From: QQWI01 sp964522015
Lineage (GTDB): Bacteria; Bacillota; Clostridia; Peptostreptococcales; Acidaminobacteraceae
DNA length: 64,000 bases
Assembly (NCBI GenBank): GCA_964522015.1
Contig: CAZFST010000013.1
Span: forward strand, 1 to 64,000
Reading direction: 5' to 3'
How positions within the stretch are numbered: position 1 is the first letter of the stretch; the number at the start of each line of letters is the position of its first letter. Shown piece by piece: positions 33,275 to 42,892 of the stretch. Made by a program: the position numbers and the translations under genes. Under the pieces are notes generated by a model. The model made no database searches. It saw only the letters and a list, made by a program, of their open reading frames with translations, and had not been told where the DNA came from.

Positions 33275-35626
33275 ATGGTAAAAGTATTAAAAAGAAATGG
33301 TAGCAAGGTTGATTTTGATCCGTATAAAATCATGAACGCTATCGAAAAAGCAATGTTAGAAACAGATCAAGGGGTTGATTCTGATGTCAGTGAGTTTCTA
33401 GCAAACCAGATTCAAGAAGTACTTGAAAAGAGCAGTGAAATTGCAACCGTGGATCGGATTCAAGATTTGGTAGAAGAGTTGTTAATGACAAGTAACAGAC
33501 GTGATGTGGCTAAAATCTACATAATTTACCGAAACGAGCAAGATAAAACCCGTGAAATTAGAAAAAAGGACGATCGTCTTTTAACAGATGATTTTGTCAG
33601 CAAATATAAGCACATGCAATCACCTATGGAGGCGTTAGGAAACTTCGTCTATTACCGTACTTATTCCCGTTATCTGCCTGAAGAAAAGCGACGAGAATTT
33701 TGGTGGGAAACCGTGCGACGTTCAGTTGAATACAACTGCAGCTTAGTGCCAACCACAAGACACGAAGCAGAAGAATTATTCGACAACATTTTTCATCTAA
33801 GACAATTCTTGTCTGGCCGTACTTTTTGGGTTGGTCAAACAGATGTGGCAAATTACTACCCAATGGCTAACTATAACTGCGCATTCCAAGTGATTGATAG
33901 CTTTGAGGCGTTCAGGGATCTGTTTTACTTGTTGATGATTGGCTCAGGGGTTGGGGTTAGAATTCTACTTGACGACGTTAAAAGCGTGCCCAAAATCCGC
34001 ACAGACTACGAACTCATCCACAAAGACTACACACCAACAATCAAGCAAGACCGGGAAGATAATACATCCCTTAAATTCACACATAATAACACTGTGCGCA
34101 TCACAGTTGGCGACAGTAAAGAGGGTTGGGTACAATCCTTGGATTTCTTCTTTAAACTCCTCTATTCAAATGAGTATCGCACCATTAAGACGATTATTGT
34201 GGATTACGACCATGTTAGACCCCATGGTGAGCGCTTAGAGACTTTTGGTGGCACAGCCAGTGGCCATTCTTCACTTAAAAACATGTTTGAAAAAATCAGC
34301 AAAGTCATTACAAAGCGCGGCTTGTTGCATGATCTCAAAAAAGTCAAACTCAAGTCCATTGACTGCTTGGACATTGCTAATATTATTGGTGAAAATGTTG
34401 TTGTAGGCGGCGTTCGTCGTACGGCTGAAATCGTTTTAGTGGATGCTGACGATGACGAGTGCATCGATGCTAAAACAAATCTTTACAAGCAGATTGATGG
34501 ACAGTGGCTAGTGGACAAAGAAATCATTCACCGCCAAATGAGCAATAACTCAATCTATTACAAGAAAAAACCAACTCGTGAGAGACTCAAGTGGCAAATC
34601 GAAAAAATGCGTTATTCTGGGGAACCAGGTTGGGTAAACGAAGTAGCAGGCGCTAAGAGACGACCTAACTTCAATGGGGTTAATCCTTGTGGTGAGATTC
34701 TTTTGGATAATAAAGGTTTATGTAATTTGACTACTATTAACGTGTTTGCATTTGTGCGTCCAGATAACACCCTAGATACCAATGGGCTCTTGCGTGCTCA
34801 GCGCCTATCGGCGAGAGCGGGCTATCGTATGACATGCGTTGAACTTGAAATGCCCGAATGGGACTCAACTCAGCAAAGAGACAAGCTTCTTGGATGCTCT
34901 ATTACAGGATGGCAAGATATGGTTAATGCCATTGGTTACACAAGAACAGATGAAGCTGAGCTCTTAAAGAGACTACGGGCAGTGGCAAGACACGAATCAG
35001 ATGTATACGCATCAGAAATCGGAGAAACTGCACCACTACTTGTCACAACAGTTAAACCAGAAGGCACTATCTCACAAATGCCAACGGTTTCTTCTGGTGT
35101 CCACTATTCCCATTCACCTTACTACATTAGACGGGTTCGTATTAATTCCCACGATCCACTGGTTAAGGTTTGCGAAGAACTTGGGTATCCGGTTCACCCA
35201 GAAGTGGGCCAAGATATGGAGACCTGCCGCACTAAAGTTGTGGAATTCCCTGTTAAATCCCCATTCGGTCGTACAAAGTATGACGTTACAGCCCTAGAGC
35301 AGTTAGAAAATTACAAGCTCTTTATGGAACATTATGTTGACCATAACTGCTCTATTACTGTACACGTAAGAGATCATGAGTGGGAAGCTGTTGAAGAGTG
35401 GGTATGGGAAAATTGGGATGATTGCGTAGCTCTATCCTTCCTGTCCCTTGATGATAACTTCTATGAATTATTGCCTTATGAAGCCATTACTGAAGAAGAG
35501 TATCATGCCCGTCACAAGGTTATGAAGCCATTCAGACCTTCATTGATTCAAAAGTACGAAAAAATTGAAACTCAGTTTGATGTTGGTACTGATGGTTGCG
35601 AAGGTGGCGTGTGCCCAATTCGGTAA
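33275..35626 (+). CDS. nrdJ: adenosylcobalamin-dependent ribonucleoside-triphosphate reductase
   Basis: Class II reductase making dNTPs without oxygen. 783 residues. N-terminal ATP-cone (VKVLKRNGSKVDFDPYKI, about 1-90) followed by an RTPR-type catalytic domain: active-site Cys in NYNCAFQ and NPCGEILLDNKGLCNLTT, and a redox-active tail CEGGVC (Cys775, Cys780). Single-chain Lactobacillus-like type with an added ATP-cone for activity control. Start 33275 has GGGAG; the longer reading from 33251 lacks one. Confidence 0.9.
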   Translation: MVKVLKRNGSKVDFDPYKIMNAIEKAMLETDQGVDSDVSEFLANQIQEVLEKSSEIATVDRIQDLVEELLMTSNRRDVAKIYIIYRNEQDKTREIRKKDDRLLTDDFVSKYKHMQSPMEALGNFVYYRTYSRYLPEEKRREFWWETVRRSVEYNCSLVPTTRHEAEELFDNIFHLRQFLSGRTFWVGQTDVANYYPMANYNCAFQVIDSFEAFRDLFYLLMIGSGVGVRILLDDVKSVPKIRTDYELIHKDYTPTIKQDREDNTSLKFTHNNTVRITVGDSKEGWVQSLDFFFKLLYSNEYRTIKTIIVDYDHVRPHGERLETFGGTASGHSSLKNMFEKISKVITKRGLLHDLKKVKLKSIDCLDIANIIGENVVVGGVRRTAEIVLVDADDDECIDAKTNLYKQIDGQWLVDKEIIHRQMSNNSIYYKKKPTRERLKWQIEKMRYSGEPGWVNEVAGAKRRPNFNGVNPCGEILLDNKGLCNLTTINVFAFVRPDNTLDTNGLLRAQRLSARAGYRMTCVELEMPEWDSTQQRDKLLGCSITGWQDMVNAIGYTRTDEAELLKRLRAVARHESDVYASEIGETAPLLVTTVKPEGTISQMPTVSSGVHYSHSPYYIRRVRINSHDPLVKVCEELGYPVHPEVGQDMETCRTKVVEFPVKSPFGRTKYDVTALEQLENYKLFMEHYVDHNCSITVHVRDHEWEAVEEWVWENWDDCVALSFLSLDDNFYELLPYEAITEEEYHARHKVMKPFRPSLIQKYEKIETQFDVGTDGCEGGVCPIR

Positions 35627-35685
35627 TAGAGATTTGTCCAAATTGATAAAAAAAGTGGAAAAAACAATTATAAATGATTCGGGTC

Positions 35686-35714
35686 TTGAAGTATGTTTCA
35701 AGTTAGCATACAAT
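35686..35714 (+). promoter_or_regulatory. promoter of the ABC exporter leader
   Basis: TTGAAG (35686-35691) and TACAAT (35709-35714), 17 nt apart, about 50 nt before the leader ORF. Confidence 0.65.
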
Positions 35715-35769
35715 GAAACATGAAGAGCGTGAATTTAACTGCAACAACAAAACGGAAGGAGGTTACGTA

Positions 35770-35856
35770 ATGAATTTTCTAAACATCATGATTACGACAC
35801 AACAAACACAACTTAATCAAACATGCGTAACCTGCGGTGTGTCTAGCCGACTGTAG
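35770..35856 (+). CDS. 28-residue leader peptide of the ABC exporter operon
   Basis: Short ORF with a near-perfect AAGGAGGT 6-7 nt before ATG, encoding a peptide ending QTCVTCGVSSRL. Immediately after it come a small hairpin (GTAGG/CCTAC) and a strong terminator. The codons near its 3' end (GCGGT, 35834-35838) can pair with ACCGC (35914-35918) in the terminator, so a ribosome paused on the ORF would change the fold. This is the layout of B. subtilis bmrB, which controls bmrCD by ribosome-mediated attenuation under translation inhibitors. The peptide sequence itself is not one I recognise. Confidence 0.7.
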   Translation: MNFLNIMITTQQTQLNQTCVTCGVSSRL

Positions 35857-35902
35857 GTTCGCCCTACGGATTTTTACGGAATATGTGCCCATGTACATTT
35901 TT

Positions 35903-35927
35903 AGCCGCGGAAAACCGCGGCTTTTTT
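35903..35927 (+). terminator. attenuator before the ABC exporter genes
   Basis: AGCCGCGG / CCGCGGCT stem, AAAA loop and six T, about 43 nt ahead of the first ABC gene and after the leader ORF. Confidence 0.9.
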
Positions 35928-35969
35928 GTGTTTTCACAGGCATAACGCACCCCAGGTAGGAGGTACCAA

Positions 35970-37763
35970 ATGAAAAGAATCAAATATCTTATGCAGTACA
36001 TGAAAGGTCAAACCCTAAATCTATGCCTTTCAGTGGTAGCCGTGGCCATATCCACTTATTTCATGATTCAAATCCCCTTTCTCATTCGCTTTGCAATTGA
36101 CTCTGCGATTGGTTTAAAGGCTCCTGATTTGAACAATACTTTCATCCAAGTACTCCTGATTTTACGTCCACTTGAGGCGTATCAAGAGCACCTATGGCTT
36201 GTTGGTGTCTTAATTGTTATGGCAACGGTACTACGGGGCATTTTTTCATATCTTAAGGGTCATTTTGCAGCAAAGGGTTCTGAAGCTGTTGCAAAAAACC
36301 TTAGAAATCGAGTGTATAAGCATATTCAAGATTTACCCTATGCCTACCACGTCAAAGCTGAAACAGGGGACTTGATACAGCGCTGTACCTCAGATATTGA
36401 TACCATCCGACGATTTTTAGGATCACAGTTTGTTGAAATTGGCGGCGTAATGTTCTTGATGACCATGATTATTGTGGCCATGTTTCAAATGCACCCCATA
36501 ATGACACTGGCATCAACCATCGTACTCCCCTTTGGGGCTGGCTTTTCGATTCTCTTTTTTAACAGAATTAACAAGGTCTTTAAAGTGGTTGATGAACAAG
36601 AGGGCAAATTATCAACTTTAATTCAAGAAAACCTTTCAGGGGTTAGGGTTGTCCGTGCCTTTGGCCGTCAAGCCCACGAACTAGAACGTTTTAACAAAGA
36701 AAATGACCTTTATAGCGATAAAATTTACGACTTAGTCAAAGAATTTGCACGCTACTGGTCTTCTCAAGATCTTTTGGTATTAACACAAACTGGTATTATG
36801 GTCTTTGTTGGTATTTACTTTACGGTAAAAGGGGAGGTTTCCCTGGGAACCTTTGTTGCTTTTACAACCCTTGCAGGGTACTTATTATGGCCAGTTCGGA
36901 CATTGGGCAGAATCTTAAGTGAAATGTCCAAATCCTTTGTTTCCATTGACCGTATTGAAGAAATTCTGCAGACGCCAACAGAGTACTCAGAATCTGGCTT
37001 GATGGTTGATCTAAAGGGTGACATTGAGCTTAAAAACCTTCACTTTACCTATGATGGTAGCGATCGAGAAATTCTAAGTAATTTAAATCTCAAGATTAAA
37101 ACTGGTGAGACCCTGGCCATTCTTGGGCCAACCGGTGCAGGTAAATCCACACTGATCCATCTATTGGCACGCTTTTACGAACCAACCAAAGGTCAGATTT
37201 TAATCAATGGTCATGATAGTAAAACAGTTGATAAACACCATTTGAGACACCATGTTGCCATTGTTTTACAAGAACCTTTTCTGTTTGCAAAAAACTTATC
37301 AGACAATATTAGAATTGCTAAAACCGACGCAACACAAGAAGAAATTGAAGTGGCAGCTGATACGGCACAAATCCACCAAAATATTCTTGGCTTTGATAAG
37401 GGGTATGATACTTTAGTTGGAGAAAAGGGCGTGTCTCTCTCGGGCGGACAAAAGCAACGGGTCGCCATCGCGCGCAAACTGATTACAGATGCGCCTGTGC
37501 TGATATTTGATGACAGCCTAAGTGCCGTGGATACTGAGACCGATGCGGCTATACGCCAGCGTCTTAGAAACCATAATCAAGGTTTAACCACCATCATCGT
37601 CTCCCACCGGATATCTACCCTAAGCGAGGCAGATCACATTATCGTGATTGAAGATGGGGCAATCACCCAAGAAGGCACCCACGACCAGCTTTGTCAGCGA
37701 GAGGGTCTTTATAAAAAAGTCTACGAAATTCAAGATGCAGGGATGCTTCAAAAGATTTCTTAA
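35970..37763 (+). CDS. heterodimeric ABC exporter subunit 1 (BmrC/YheI-like)
   Basis: 597 residues: six-helix exporter membrane domain then a nucleotide-binding domain. Walker A GPTGAGKST, canonical signature LSGGQKQ, but Walker B is VLIFDDSLSAVD, with Asp in place of the catalytic Glu. That is the degenerate half of heterodimeric exporters such as BmrC. GGAGGT precedes the ATG. The partner gene follows after 65 nt. Multidrug efflux is inferred from family and leader. Confidence 0.88.
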   Translation: MKRIKYLMQYMKGQTLNLCLSVVAVAISTYFMIQIPFLIRFAIDSAIGLKAPDLNNTFIQVLLILRPLEAYQEHLWLVGVLIVMATVLRGIFSYLKGHFAAKGSEAVAKNLRNRVYKHIQDLPYAYHVKAETGDLIQRCTSDIDTIRRFLGSQFVEIGGVMFLMTMIIVAMFQMHPIMTLASTIVLPFGAGFSILFFNRINKVFKVVDEQEGKLSTLIQENLSGVRVVRAFGRQAHELERFNKENDLYSDKIYDLVKEFARYWSSQDLLVLTQTGIMVFVGIYFTVKGEVSLGTFVAFTTLAGYLLWPVRTLGRILSEMSKSFVSIDRIEEILQTPTEYSESGLMVDLKGDIELKNLHFTYDGSDREILSNLNLKIKTGETLAILGPTGAGKSTLIHLLARFYEPTKGQILINGHDSKTVDKHHLRHHVAIVLQEPFLFAKNLSDNIRIAKTDATQEEIEVAADTAQIHQNILGFDKGYDTLVGEKGVSLSGGQKQRVAIARKLITDAPVLIFDDSLSAVDTETDAAIRQRLRNHNQGLTTIIVSHRISTLSEADHIIVIEDGAITQEGTHDQLCQREGLYKKVYEIQDAGMLQKIS

Positions 37764-37828
37764 TTTCGATTTACAGCCTATCGTAACAAGGTAGAGCGGT
37801 AAATTTAAGCAGTGAGCAAGGAGGCATT

Positions 37829-39670
37829 ATGGATCACGTTTCAGAAAATGTACAGGACAAACAGGAAATCAAGGGTCTTTCAAAAGACCTTTGGTTGAAA
37901 GTCCTTCAGTATTTAAAACCCTATCGCAAGAATTTAATCAATATTGGCTTTTGTATGTTTGTTCTTGCGGCTATAGATTCTGTATTTCCACTTTTGACCA
38001 AGTACGCCATTGATCATTTTATTCTCGGTGGTACATTGGATGGCTTAGTGCCATTTATGGGACTTTACATGCTATCTGTCGTGTCGCTGGCAGGCACAGT
38101 GTATCTCTTTATTGGTCAAGGGGCTGTGGTTGAAGCTGGTATCATTCGAACCCTTAGAAAATATGGTTTTGAAAAATTACAGGAGTTGTCCTTTTCCTAT
38201 TACGATAAAAACGCAGTGGGCTGGATGATGGCCCGTTTGACATCGGATATTTCACGGCTTGGAGATATGCTCTGCTGGGGTCTTGTGGACTTCTTATGGG
38301 GCTTTGCCATGATGCTATTTATCGTGATTGTCATGATGATTATCAACGTAAAATTGGCCCTAATTACCCTTTCTGTAGTGCCGGTACTGGCTGTGGTCAC
38401 CATGTTTTTTCAAAAGAGAATTTTGAAAACTTCAAGGGCGGCTCGGAAGATCAATTCTAAAATAACTGGGGCATTTAACGAGGGCATTACGGGGGCTAAA
38501 GCCACTAAATCTTTGGTGGCTGAGGAAACCCAGTTTGAAGAGTTTAGCCATTTAACCCTGGATATGCAAAAGACCTCTTACCGGTCGGCAATGTATTCTG
38601 CGGTCTATTTACCAATCGTCTTGGCCCTAGGTAGTGTGGGTATGGCCCTTATCATGCAGTTCGCTGGTTTGGATATCAGAACAGGTACCATGACCTTCGG
38701 TACAATGGTCTTATTTACAACCTATGCAGTTCAGTTTTACGAACCAGTGCGAGAAATGGCAAGGGTTTACACTGAACTGCAAACGGCTCAAGCTTCTGCA
38801 GAGCGGTTGATTAGCTTAATAGAGACACCCCTTGAAATTCAAGACACAGCTGATGTACTAGATTATTATGGCTCGACTTTTGCGCCTAAAAAAGACCAGT
38901 GGGAAGCTTTTCATGGTGAGATTACCTTTGAAAATGTGAGTTTCCAGTATGTTGAAGGGGAACCGGTTCTCAAAAACTTTAATTTACATGTTAAAGAGGG
39001 AGAGACAGTTGCCCTAGTAGGGGAAACCGGTTCTGGTAAGAGTACAGTAGTTAACCTGGCATGTCGTTTTTATGAACCAACATCAGGAAGGATTCTTTTG
39101 GATGGGGTGGACTACAAGCACAGATCACAGCTTTGGTTACACGATAAAATTGGTTATGTGCTTCAAGCACCTCACCTTTTCAGTGGTACCATTCGGGATA
39201 ATATCACTTATGGTAAGTTAGATGCCACCGAAGAAGAAGTGATTGCTGCTGCCAAACTGACAAATGCCCATTTATTTATTATGAAGCTTGATCAAGGGTA
39301 TGACACCCAGGTCGGCGAGGGTGGGGCCATGCTGTCAACTGGTGAAAAACAGTTGATTTCCTTCGCCCGGGCTGTCATTAAGAACCCAAAACTATTTATT
39401 TTGGATGAAGCAACATCTTCAATCGATACAGAAACAGAAATGCTCATTCAAGAAGCCATTGATCACGTTCTAAAAAATAGAACTTCGTTTATTATTGCCC
39501 ATCGTCTTTCTACCATTCGAAGTGCCGATAAAATATTGGTTATGAGACAGGGTGAGATTGTGGAACAGGGGAATCATAAGAGTTTGATGGCCCTTCAAGG
39601 TTATTATTATAAACTCTATACCCATCAGTTTATTGAAGAAGAAGAACAGCACTTATTGTTAAAGATCTAA
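37829..39670 (+). CDS. heterodimeric ABC exporter subunit 2 (BmrD/YheH-like)
   Basis: 613 residues, same plan as subunit 1. Walker A GETGSGKST and Walker B LFILDEATSSID with the catalytic Glu, but the signature is LSTGEKQ instead of LSGGQ. The two subunits' defects are complementary: together they form one competent and one degenerate ATP site. AAGGAGG precedes the ATG. A strong terminator closes the operon. Confidence 0.88.
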   Translation: MDHVSENVQDKQEIKGLSKDLWLKVLQYLKPYRKNLINIGFCMFVLAAIDSVFPLLTKYAIDHFILGGTLDGLVPFMGLYMLSVVSLAGTVYLFIGQGAVVEAGIIRTLRKYGFEKLQELSFSYYDKNAVGWMMARLTSDISRLGDMLCWGLVDFLWGFAMMLFIVIVMMIINVKLALITLSVVPVLAVVTMFFQKRILKTSRAARKINSKITGAFNEGITGAKATKSLVAEETQFEEFSHLTLDMQKTSYRSAMYSAVYLPIVLALGSVGMALIMQFAGLDIRTGTMTFGTMVLFTTYAVQFYEPVREMARVYTELQTAQASAERLISLIETPLEIQDTADVLDYYGSTFAPKKDQWEAFHGEITFENVSFQYVEGEPVLKNFNLHVKEGETVALVGETGSGKSTVVNLACRFYEPTSGRILLDGVDYKHRSQLWLHDKIGYVLQAPHLFSGTIRDNITYGKLDATEEEVIAAAKLTNAHLFIMKLDQGYDTQVGEGGAMLSTGEKQLISFARAVIKNPKLFILDEATSSIDTETEMLIQEAIDHVLKNRTSFIIAHRLSTIRSADKILVMRQGEIVEQGNHKSLMALQGYYYKLYTHQFIEEEEQHLLLKI

Positions 39671-39708
39671 TAAAATAAACAACTAAATGAACTGCTAAAA
39701 AGTGTTGG

Positions 39709-39755
39709 ACAACCTATTACAAATCGATTTAGATTTGTAGTAGGTTGTTTTTTTA
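39709..39755 (+). terminator. intrinsic terminator of the ABC operon
   Basis: 17-nt arms ACAACCTATTACAAATC / GATTTGTAGTAGGTTGT (one mismatch), 6-nt loop and a long T run. Confidence 0.92.
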
Positions 39756-39895
39756 TTATGGAACAAGATCCTTCCATGCAAGACTGGATTCTTAATATTT
39801 ATTAGAAATAGATTAATAAAATGCATAACCACTTTAAAAATATTAATATCGTGCTAGAATAAAACCATAGACAGAACATGAAAGGAAAAGTGATT

Positions 39896-40162
39896 ATGGC
39901 TAAGCACATTCGCATTATGGTTATGGAAGATGTGACAAAGTTTAATATCGTGTTACCCATTGGATTAGTGGCAAGGCTCTTGAGGTTTAGTGGTGATTTG
40001 GCCAATGTATTTGCAAAACAAAGGCTTCAAGTTAAGGTTGGGATTGAGGTAAAAGACTTTAAAGTATTAGCAGAGTTTATAGATTCAATCAAAGAGTTTG
40101 AACCTTTTACAATGGTAGAAATAGAAGAGGGTAAGAGTCGTGTCTTAATTAGGACAGAGTGA
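39896..40162 (+). CDS. small protein related to the C-terminal half of the SHOCT-like protein
   Basis: 88 residues. HIRIMVMEDVTKFNIVLPIGLVARLL is alignable with LRIRVREGQDKTKVNVNIPLPLVKVGL in the third gene of this set, so the two share a beta-rich domain. ATG 39896 has AAAGGA upstream; ATG 39878 has no site. First of a three-gene unit. Function unknown. Confidence 0.65.
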   Translation: MAKHIRIMVMEDVTKFNIVLPIGLVARLLRFSGDLANVFAKQRLQVKVGIEVKDFKVLAEFIDSIKEFEPFTMVEIEEGKSRVLIRTE

Positions 40163-40169
40163 GGTGTCT

Positions 40170-40535
40170 ATGAACAGAGAAGTCATTGGTAAGTGTCCTG
40201 TATGCGGAGATGGGCTAAAAGTCACACAACTCAGCTGCAAAACTTGCAGTACGAGCCTTCATGGACAATTTGAGCTCTGTAAATTTTGCAAGCTCACTGA
40301 AGATCAAAAGTCCTTTGCAATGATATTCATAAAAAATAGGGGCAATATTAAAGAAATCGAAAAAGAATTGGGGATTTCATATCCAACAGTGCGGAATAAA
40401 TTGGATGATGTTGTGGACGCCCTAGGATTTTCAGTCGAGAAAAAGCCTACAATTGATAAGAAAGAAATTCTACAACAGCTCAGTGAAGGGTTGATTACAA
40501 AAGAAGAAGCCCTTAAACGGTTATCAGAAAACTAA
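40170..40535 (+). CDS. DUF2089 family protein
   Basis: 121 residues: N-terminal zinc ribbon (CPVCG...CKTC, CKFC), a helix-turn-helix-like segment (NIKEIEKELGISYPTVRNKLDDVVDALG) and a C-terminal SHOCT-like stretch (ILQQLSEGLITKEEALKRL). Probable DNA-binding regulator of the set. GAGGTG is close to ATG 40170, 7 nt after the previous stop. Confidence 0.8.
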   Translation: MNREVIGKCPVCGDGLKVTQLSCKTCSTSLHGQFELCKFCKLTEDQKSFAMIFIKNRGNIKEIEKELGISYPTVRNKLDDVVDALGFSVEKKPTIDKKEILQQLSEGLITKEEALKRLSEN

Positions 40536-40589
40536 AAAGATATGAATGGATGGCGCAGTTCACTAATCGTTACTTAATAGGAGGCTCAT

Positions 40590-40994
40590 ATGTCAATTCA
40601 AGAAGAAAAATTAGCGGTCTTAAAGATGATTGAAGATGGTAAAATAACAGCCCAAGAAGGTCTGGAACTAATGGAAGCTTTGAAGCATTCAACATCAACT
40701 GCATCAGTCCCATCATTTACTAAGGAGTCAACCACATCAACATCTATGAAGATGTTGCGAATTCGGGTTCGCGAAGGACAAGATAAAACTAAGGTAAACG
40801 TCAACATTCCCTTGCCTCTGGTAAAAGTAGGTCTTGATATTGCTAAGAATGTTAAAATTGGTGAGCACCAAGATTTGCTCAGCAAAATCGATATGGACGA
40901 GATTGTGGCCTTGATTGAGAACGGTGCACAAGGCAAATTAATAGAAATTGAAGATGTTGAATCCGATACCATGGTCGAAGTGTTTGTCGATTAA
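40590..40994 (+). CDS. SHOCT-like domain protein
   Basis: 134 residues: N-terminal SHOCT-like helix pair (KLAVLKMIEDGKITAQEGLELMEAL), a Ser/Thr linker, and a C-terminal domain shared with the 39896 protein. Such trios with DUF2089 are common in Clostridia and have been linked to envelope stress; the role here is inferred. GGAGG precedes the ATG. Confidence 0.75.
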   Translation: MSIQEEKLAVLKMIEDGKITAQEGLELMEALKHSTSTASVPSFTKESTTSTSMKMLRIRVREGQDKTKVNVNIPLPLVKVGLDIAKNVKIGEHQDLLSKIDMDEIVALIENGAQGKLIEIEDVESDTMVEVFVD

Positions 40995-41028
40995 CCCCTA
41001 AATTAACGTCACTAATTAACCCCCTAAT

Positions 41029-41063
41029 ACAAAACCCCCATACAATTGTGATGGGGGTTTTGT
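41029..41063 (+). terminator. intrinsic terminator
   Basis: ACAAAACCCCCAT / ATGGGGGTTTTGT, 13-bp perfect stem and 9-nt loop. Confidence 0.9.
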
Positions 41064-41157
41064 ATTTTCTGATGATACATGCTTGCTTATCTAGATAAAT
41101 TTGCTTAGCATGGCCTTTCAGTGGATATAAGTACGATAGAAATACGAGGAGGTCCCT

Positions 41158-42348
41158 ATGAGCAAAAGGGTACTATTTGTCGATGATCAAAATCATATGA
41201 GACAGGCATTCGAATCGTTATTTGAATTGAATGGGTTTATTTGTTTTTATTTAGAGCGCACAGAAAACGTGATGGCTTTTTTAGAAACTGAACAAGTAGA
41301 TTTAATCCTCACCACTTTACTCTCAGTAACAAATGACAGCTTCGGGCTCTTGACATTAATAAAAGAAAAACACCCTAATATTTTACGCATTGCCCTCAGC
41401 GGCTTCACAGATAGTAAACAGGTTTATAAGGCGATTGAATCTAATTTAGCGAGACTCTACCTATTTAAGCCCTGGGATAGCGAGGAAATATTGAAGGTAA
41501 TTCAAAAGTTATTTGCCCTCGAGGAGCAGTTAAAAGATGAACCATTAAAGCAAATGATAAATCGCATTGACGAGCTACCCACCATCCCCACCCTTTATTT
41601 AGCGGTTTCAAAGTTGATTAAGGAAGATGCCGAAATTCAGCGTATCGCCACATTGATAGAAAATGACCCCGCCATTGCATCAAGAATACTTCGGGTTGCC
41701 AATTCAGCTTTTTTTGGCGCTAAAACAGGCTCAATTACACAAGCGATAATGTTTATTGGACTCATCAACGTGAAGAATATCATCTTGAGCAACCGTGTTT
41801 TTTCACAGATTGCAGATGCAAAACAGGCTGAACTCCATTGGCAACACGCAGGACTGACCAACCGACTCACCCATATTTTTTATGAAAGAGTCCATAACCG
41901 CAAAATGCCTTTAGTTATCTCATCTGCTGGTCTTTTGCATAATGTTGGTATTGTCTTGATGATGTCACATTTTAAGCAGGCTTATCAACCGATATTAGAT
42001 CTAATGGGCAAGAAGCCAGAAAAAGACCTTTTGACTGAAGAAATGAGTCTTCTTGGAGCGACACACGCACAAATGGGGAGTTATTTATTAGATTGGTGGG
42101 AATTGCCCCATTCTTTAGTAGAGGTAGCGCTCTATCATCATAATCCAGACCACCAAAATGTCATCAATAAAGATATTGTATCATTTGTGCATTTTGCATC
42201 ATCCTGTGCCTGGTACATACTTCTAGATGGTGATATCGCTATTTTGCCACAAGAATCAACACTAGGTCCATGGGGGTTGAATCAAAACATGCTGATTGAG
42301 ACTATCAACCAGATCCGTCAAGAAACCATCATTCAAAAGTCGAGGTGA
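41158..42348 (+). CDS. atypical response regulator with HDOD output domain
   Basis: 396 residues. Receiver-like domain (1-120): acidic pair VDDQ, ALSGF and FKPW are present, but the phospho-acceptor Asp position reads LILTTL, so it probably cannot be phosphorylated. HDOD domain (about 140-340): LPTIPTLYLAVSKLI, NDPAIASRILRVANSAFFG, ISSAGLLHNVG, and LLGATHAQMGSYLLDWW. HDOD proteins act in signalling without clear catalysis. GAGG precedes the ATG. First gene of the chemosensory cluster, overlapping the next region's Shine-Dalgarno. Confidence 0.85.
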   Translation: MSKRVLFVDDQNHMRQAFESLFELNGFICFYLERTENVMAFLETEQVDLILTTLLSVTNDSFGLLTLIKEKHPNILRIALSGFTDSKQVYKAIESNLARLYLFKPWDSEEILKVIQKLFALEEQLKDEPLKQMINRIDELPTIPTLYLAVSKLIKEDAEIQRIATLIENDPAIASRILRVANSAFFGAKTGSITQAIMFIGLINVKNIILSNRVFSQIADAKQAELHWQHAGLTNRLTHIFYERVHNRKMPLVISSAGLLHNVGIVLMMSHFKQAYQPILDLMGKKPEKDLLTEEMSLLGATHAQMGSYLLDWWELPHSLVEVALYHHNPDHQNVINKDIVSFVHFASSCAWYILLDGDIAILPQESTLGPWGLNQNMLIETINQIRQETIIQKSR

Positions 42349-42350
42349 CT

Positions 42351-42839
42351 ATGAAAATATTGATTGCAGACGATAGTCGTTTAATACGACTTCAAGTAGA
42401 AGATTTAATCAGGCTACATTTCCCCCAGGCCGTCATCAAAACAGCAGAAGATGGTCAACAGGCTCTTGTGATTATTAAGCAATTTAGGCCACAGGTAATA
42501 TTACTGGATATCATTATGCCTAATTTAAGCGGTATAGAGGTTTTAACCAGCATAGAGGGAATGCTTGAGAGTGGTGAAATGCGTGCCATTATGTTTTCAT
42601 CTGTTGATGACAAAGCCACACTTAAACAGTGCTTTGAACTGGGAGCATCGGATTTTATATCAAAGCCCCTCGATGAATTGGAGACCATCGCACGGCTGAC
42701 CAGTTCTTTTAGGACAATGAACCTTTACAACGATTTCGTCCGTACAAAAGAAGCCCTCAGAGCAAGTCAGGAGGCCTTGAGTAAATGTCAGGACGCTCTG
42801 AGTAATGTTAAAGCACAACCTTTGAATGATCAGAAATAG
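42351..42839 (+). CDS. CheY-like response regulator with C-terminal coiled coil
   Basis: 162 residues: complete receiver domain (ADDSR, phospho-Asp in VILLDIIMP, FSS, SKPLD) followed by about 40 residues of Ala/Ser/Gln-rich helix (KEALRASQEALSKCQDALS), likely a coiled coil. ATG 42351 has GAGGTG overlapping the previous stop. A stand-alone output, probably phosphorylated by the neighbouring CheA. Confidence 0.85.
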   Translation: MKILIADDSRLIRLQVEDLIRLHFPQAVIKTAEDGQQALVIIKQFRPQVILLDIIMPNLSGIEVLTSIEGMLESGEMRAIMFSSVDDKATLKQCFELGASDFISKPLDELETIARLTSSFRTMNLYNDFVRTKEALRASQEALSKCQDALSNVKAQPLNDQK

Positions 42840-42892
42840 ATAAGAACTTGATAAAAACTTGATGAGAAATACAGTCCAGTCGGGAGGGAAAT

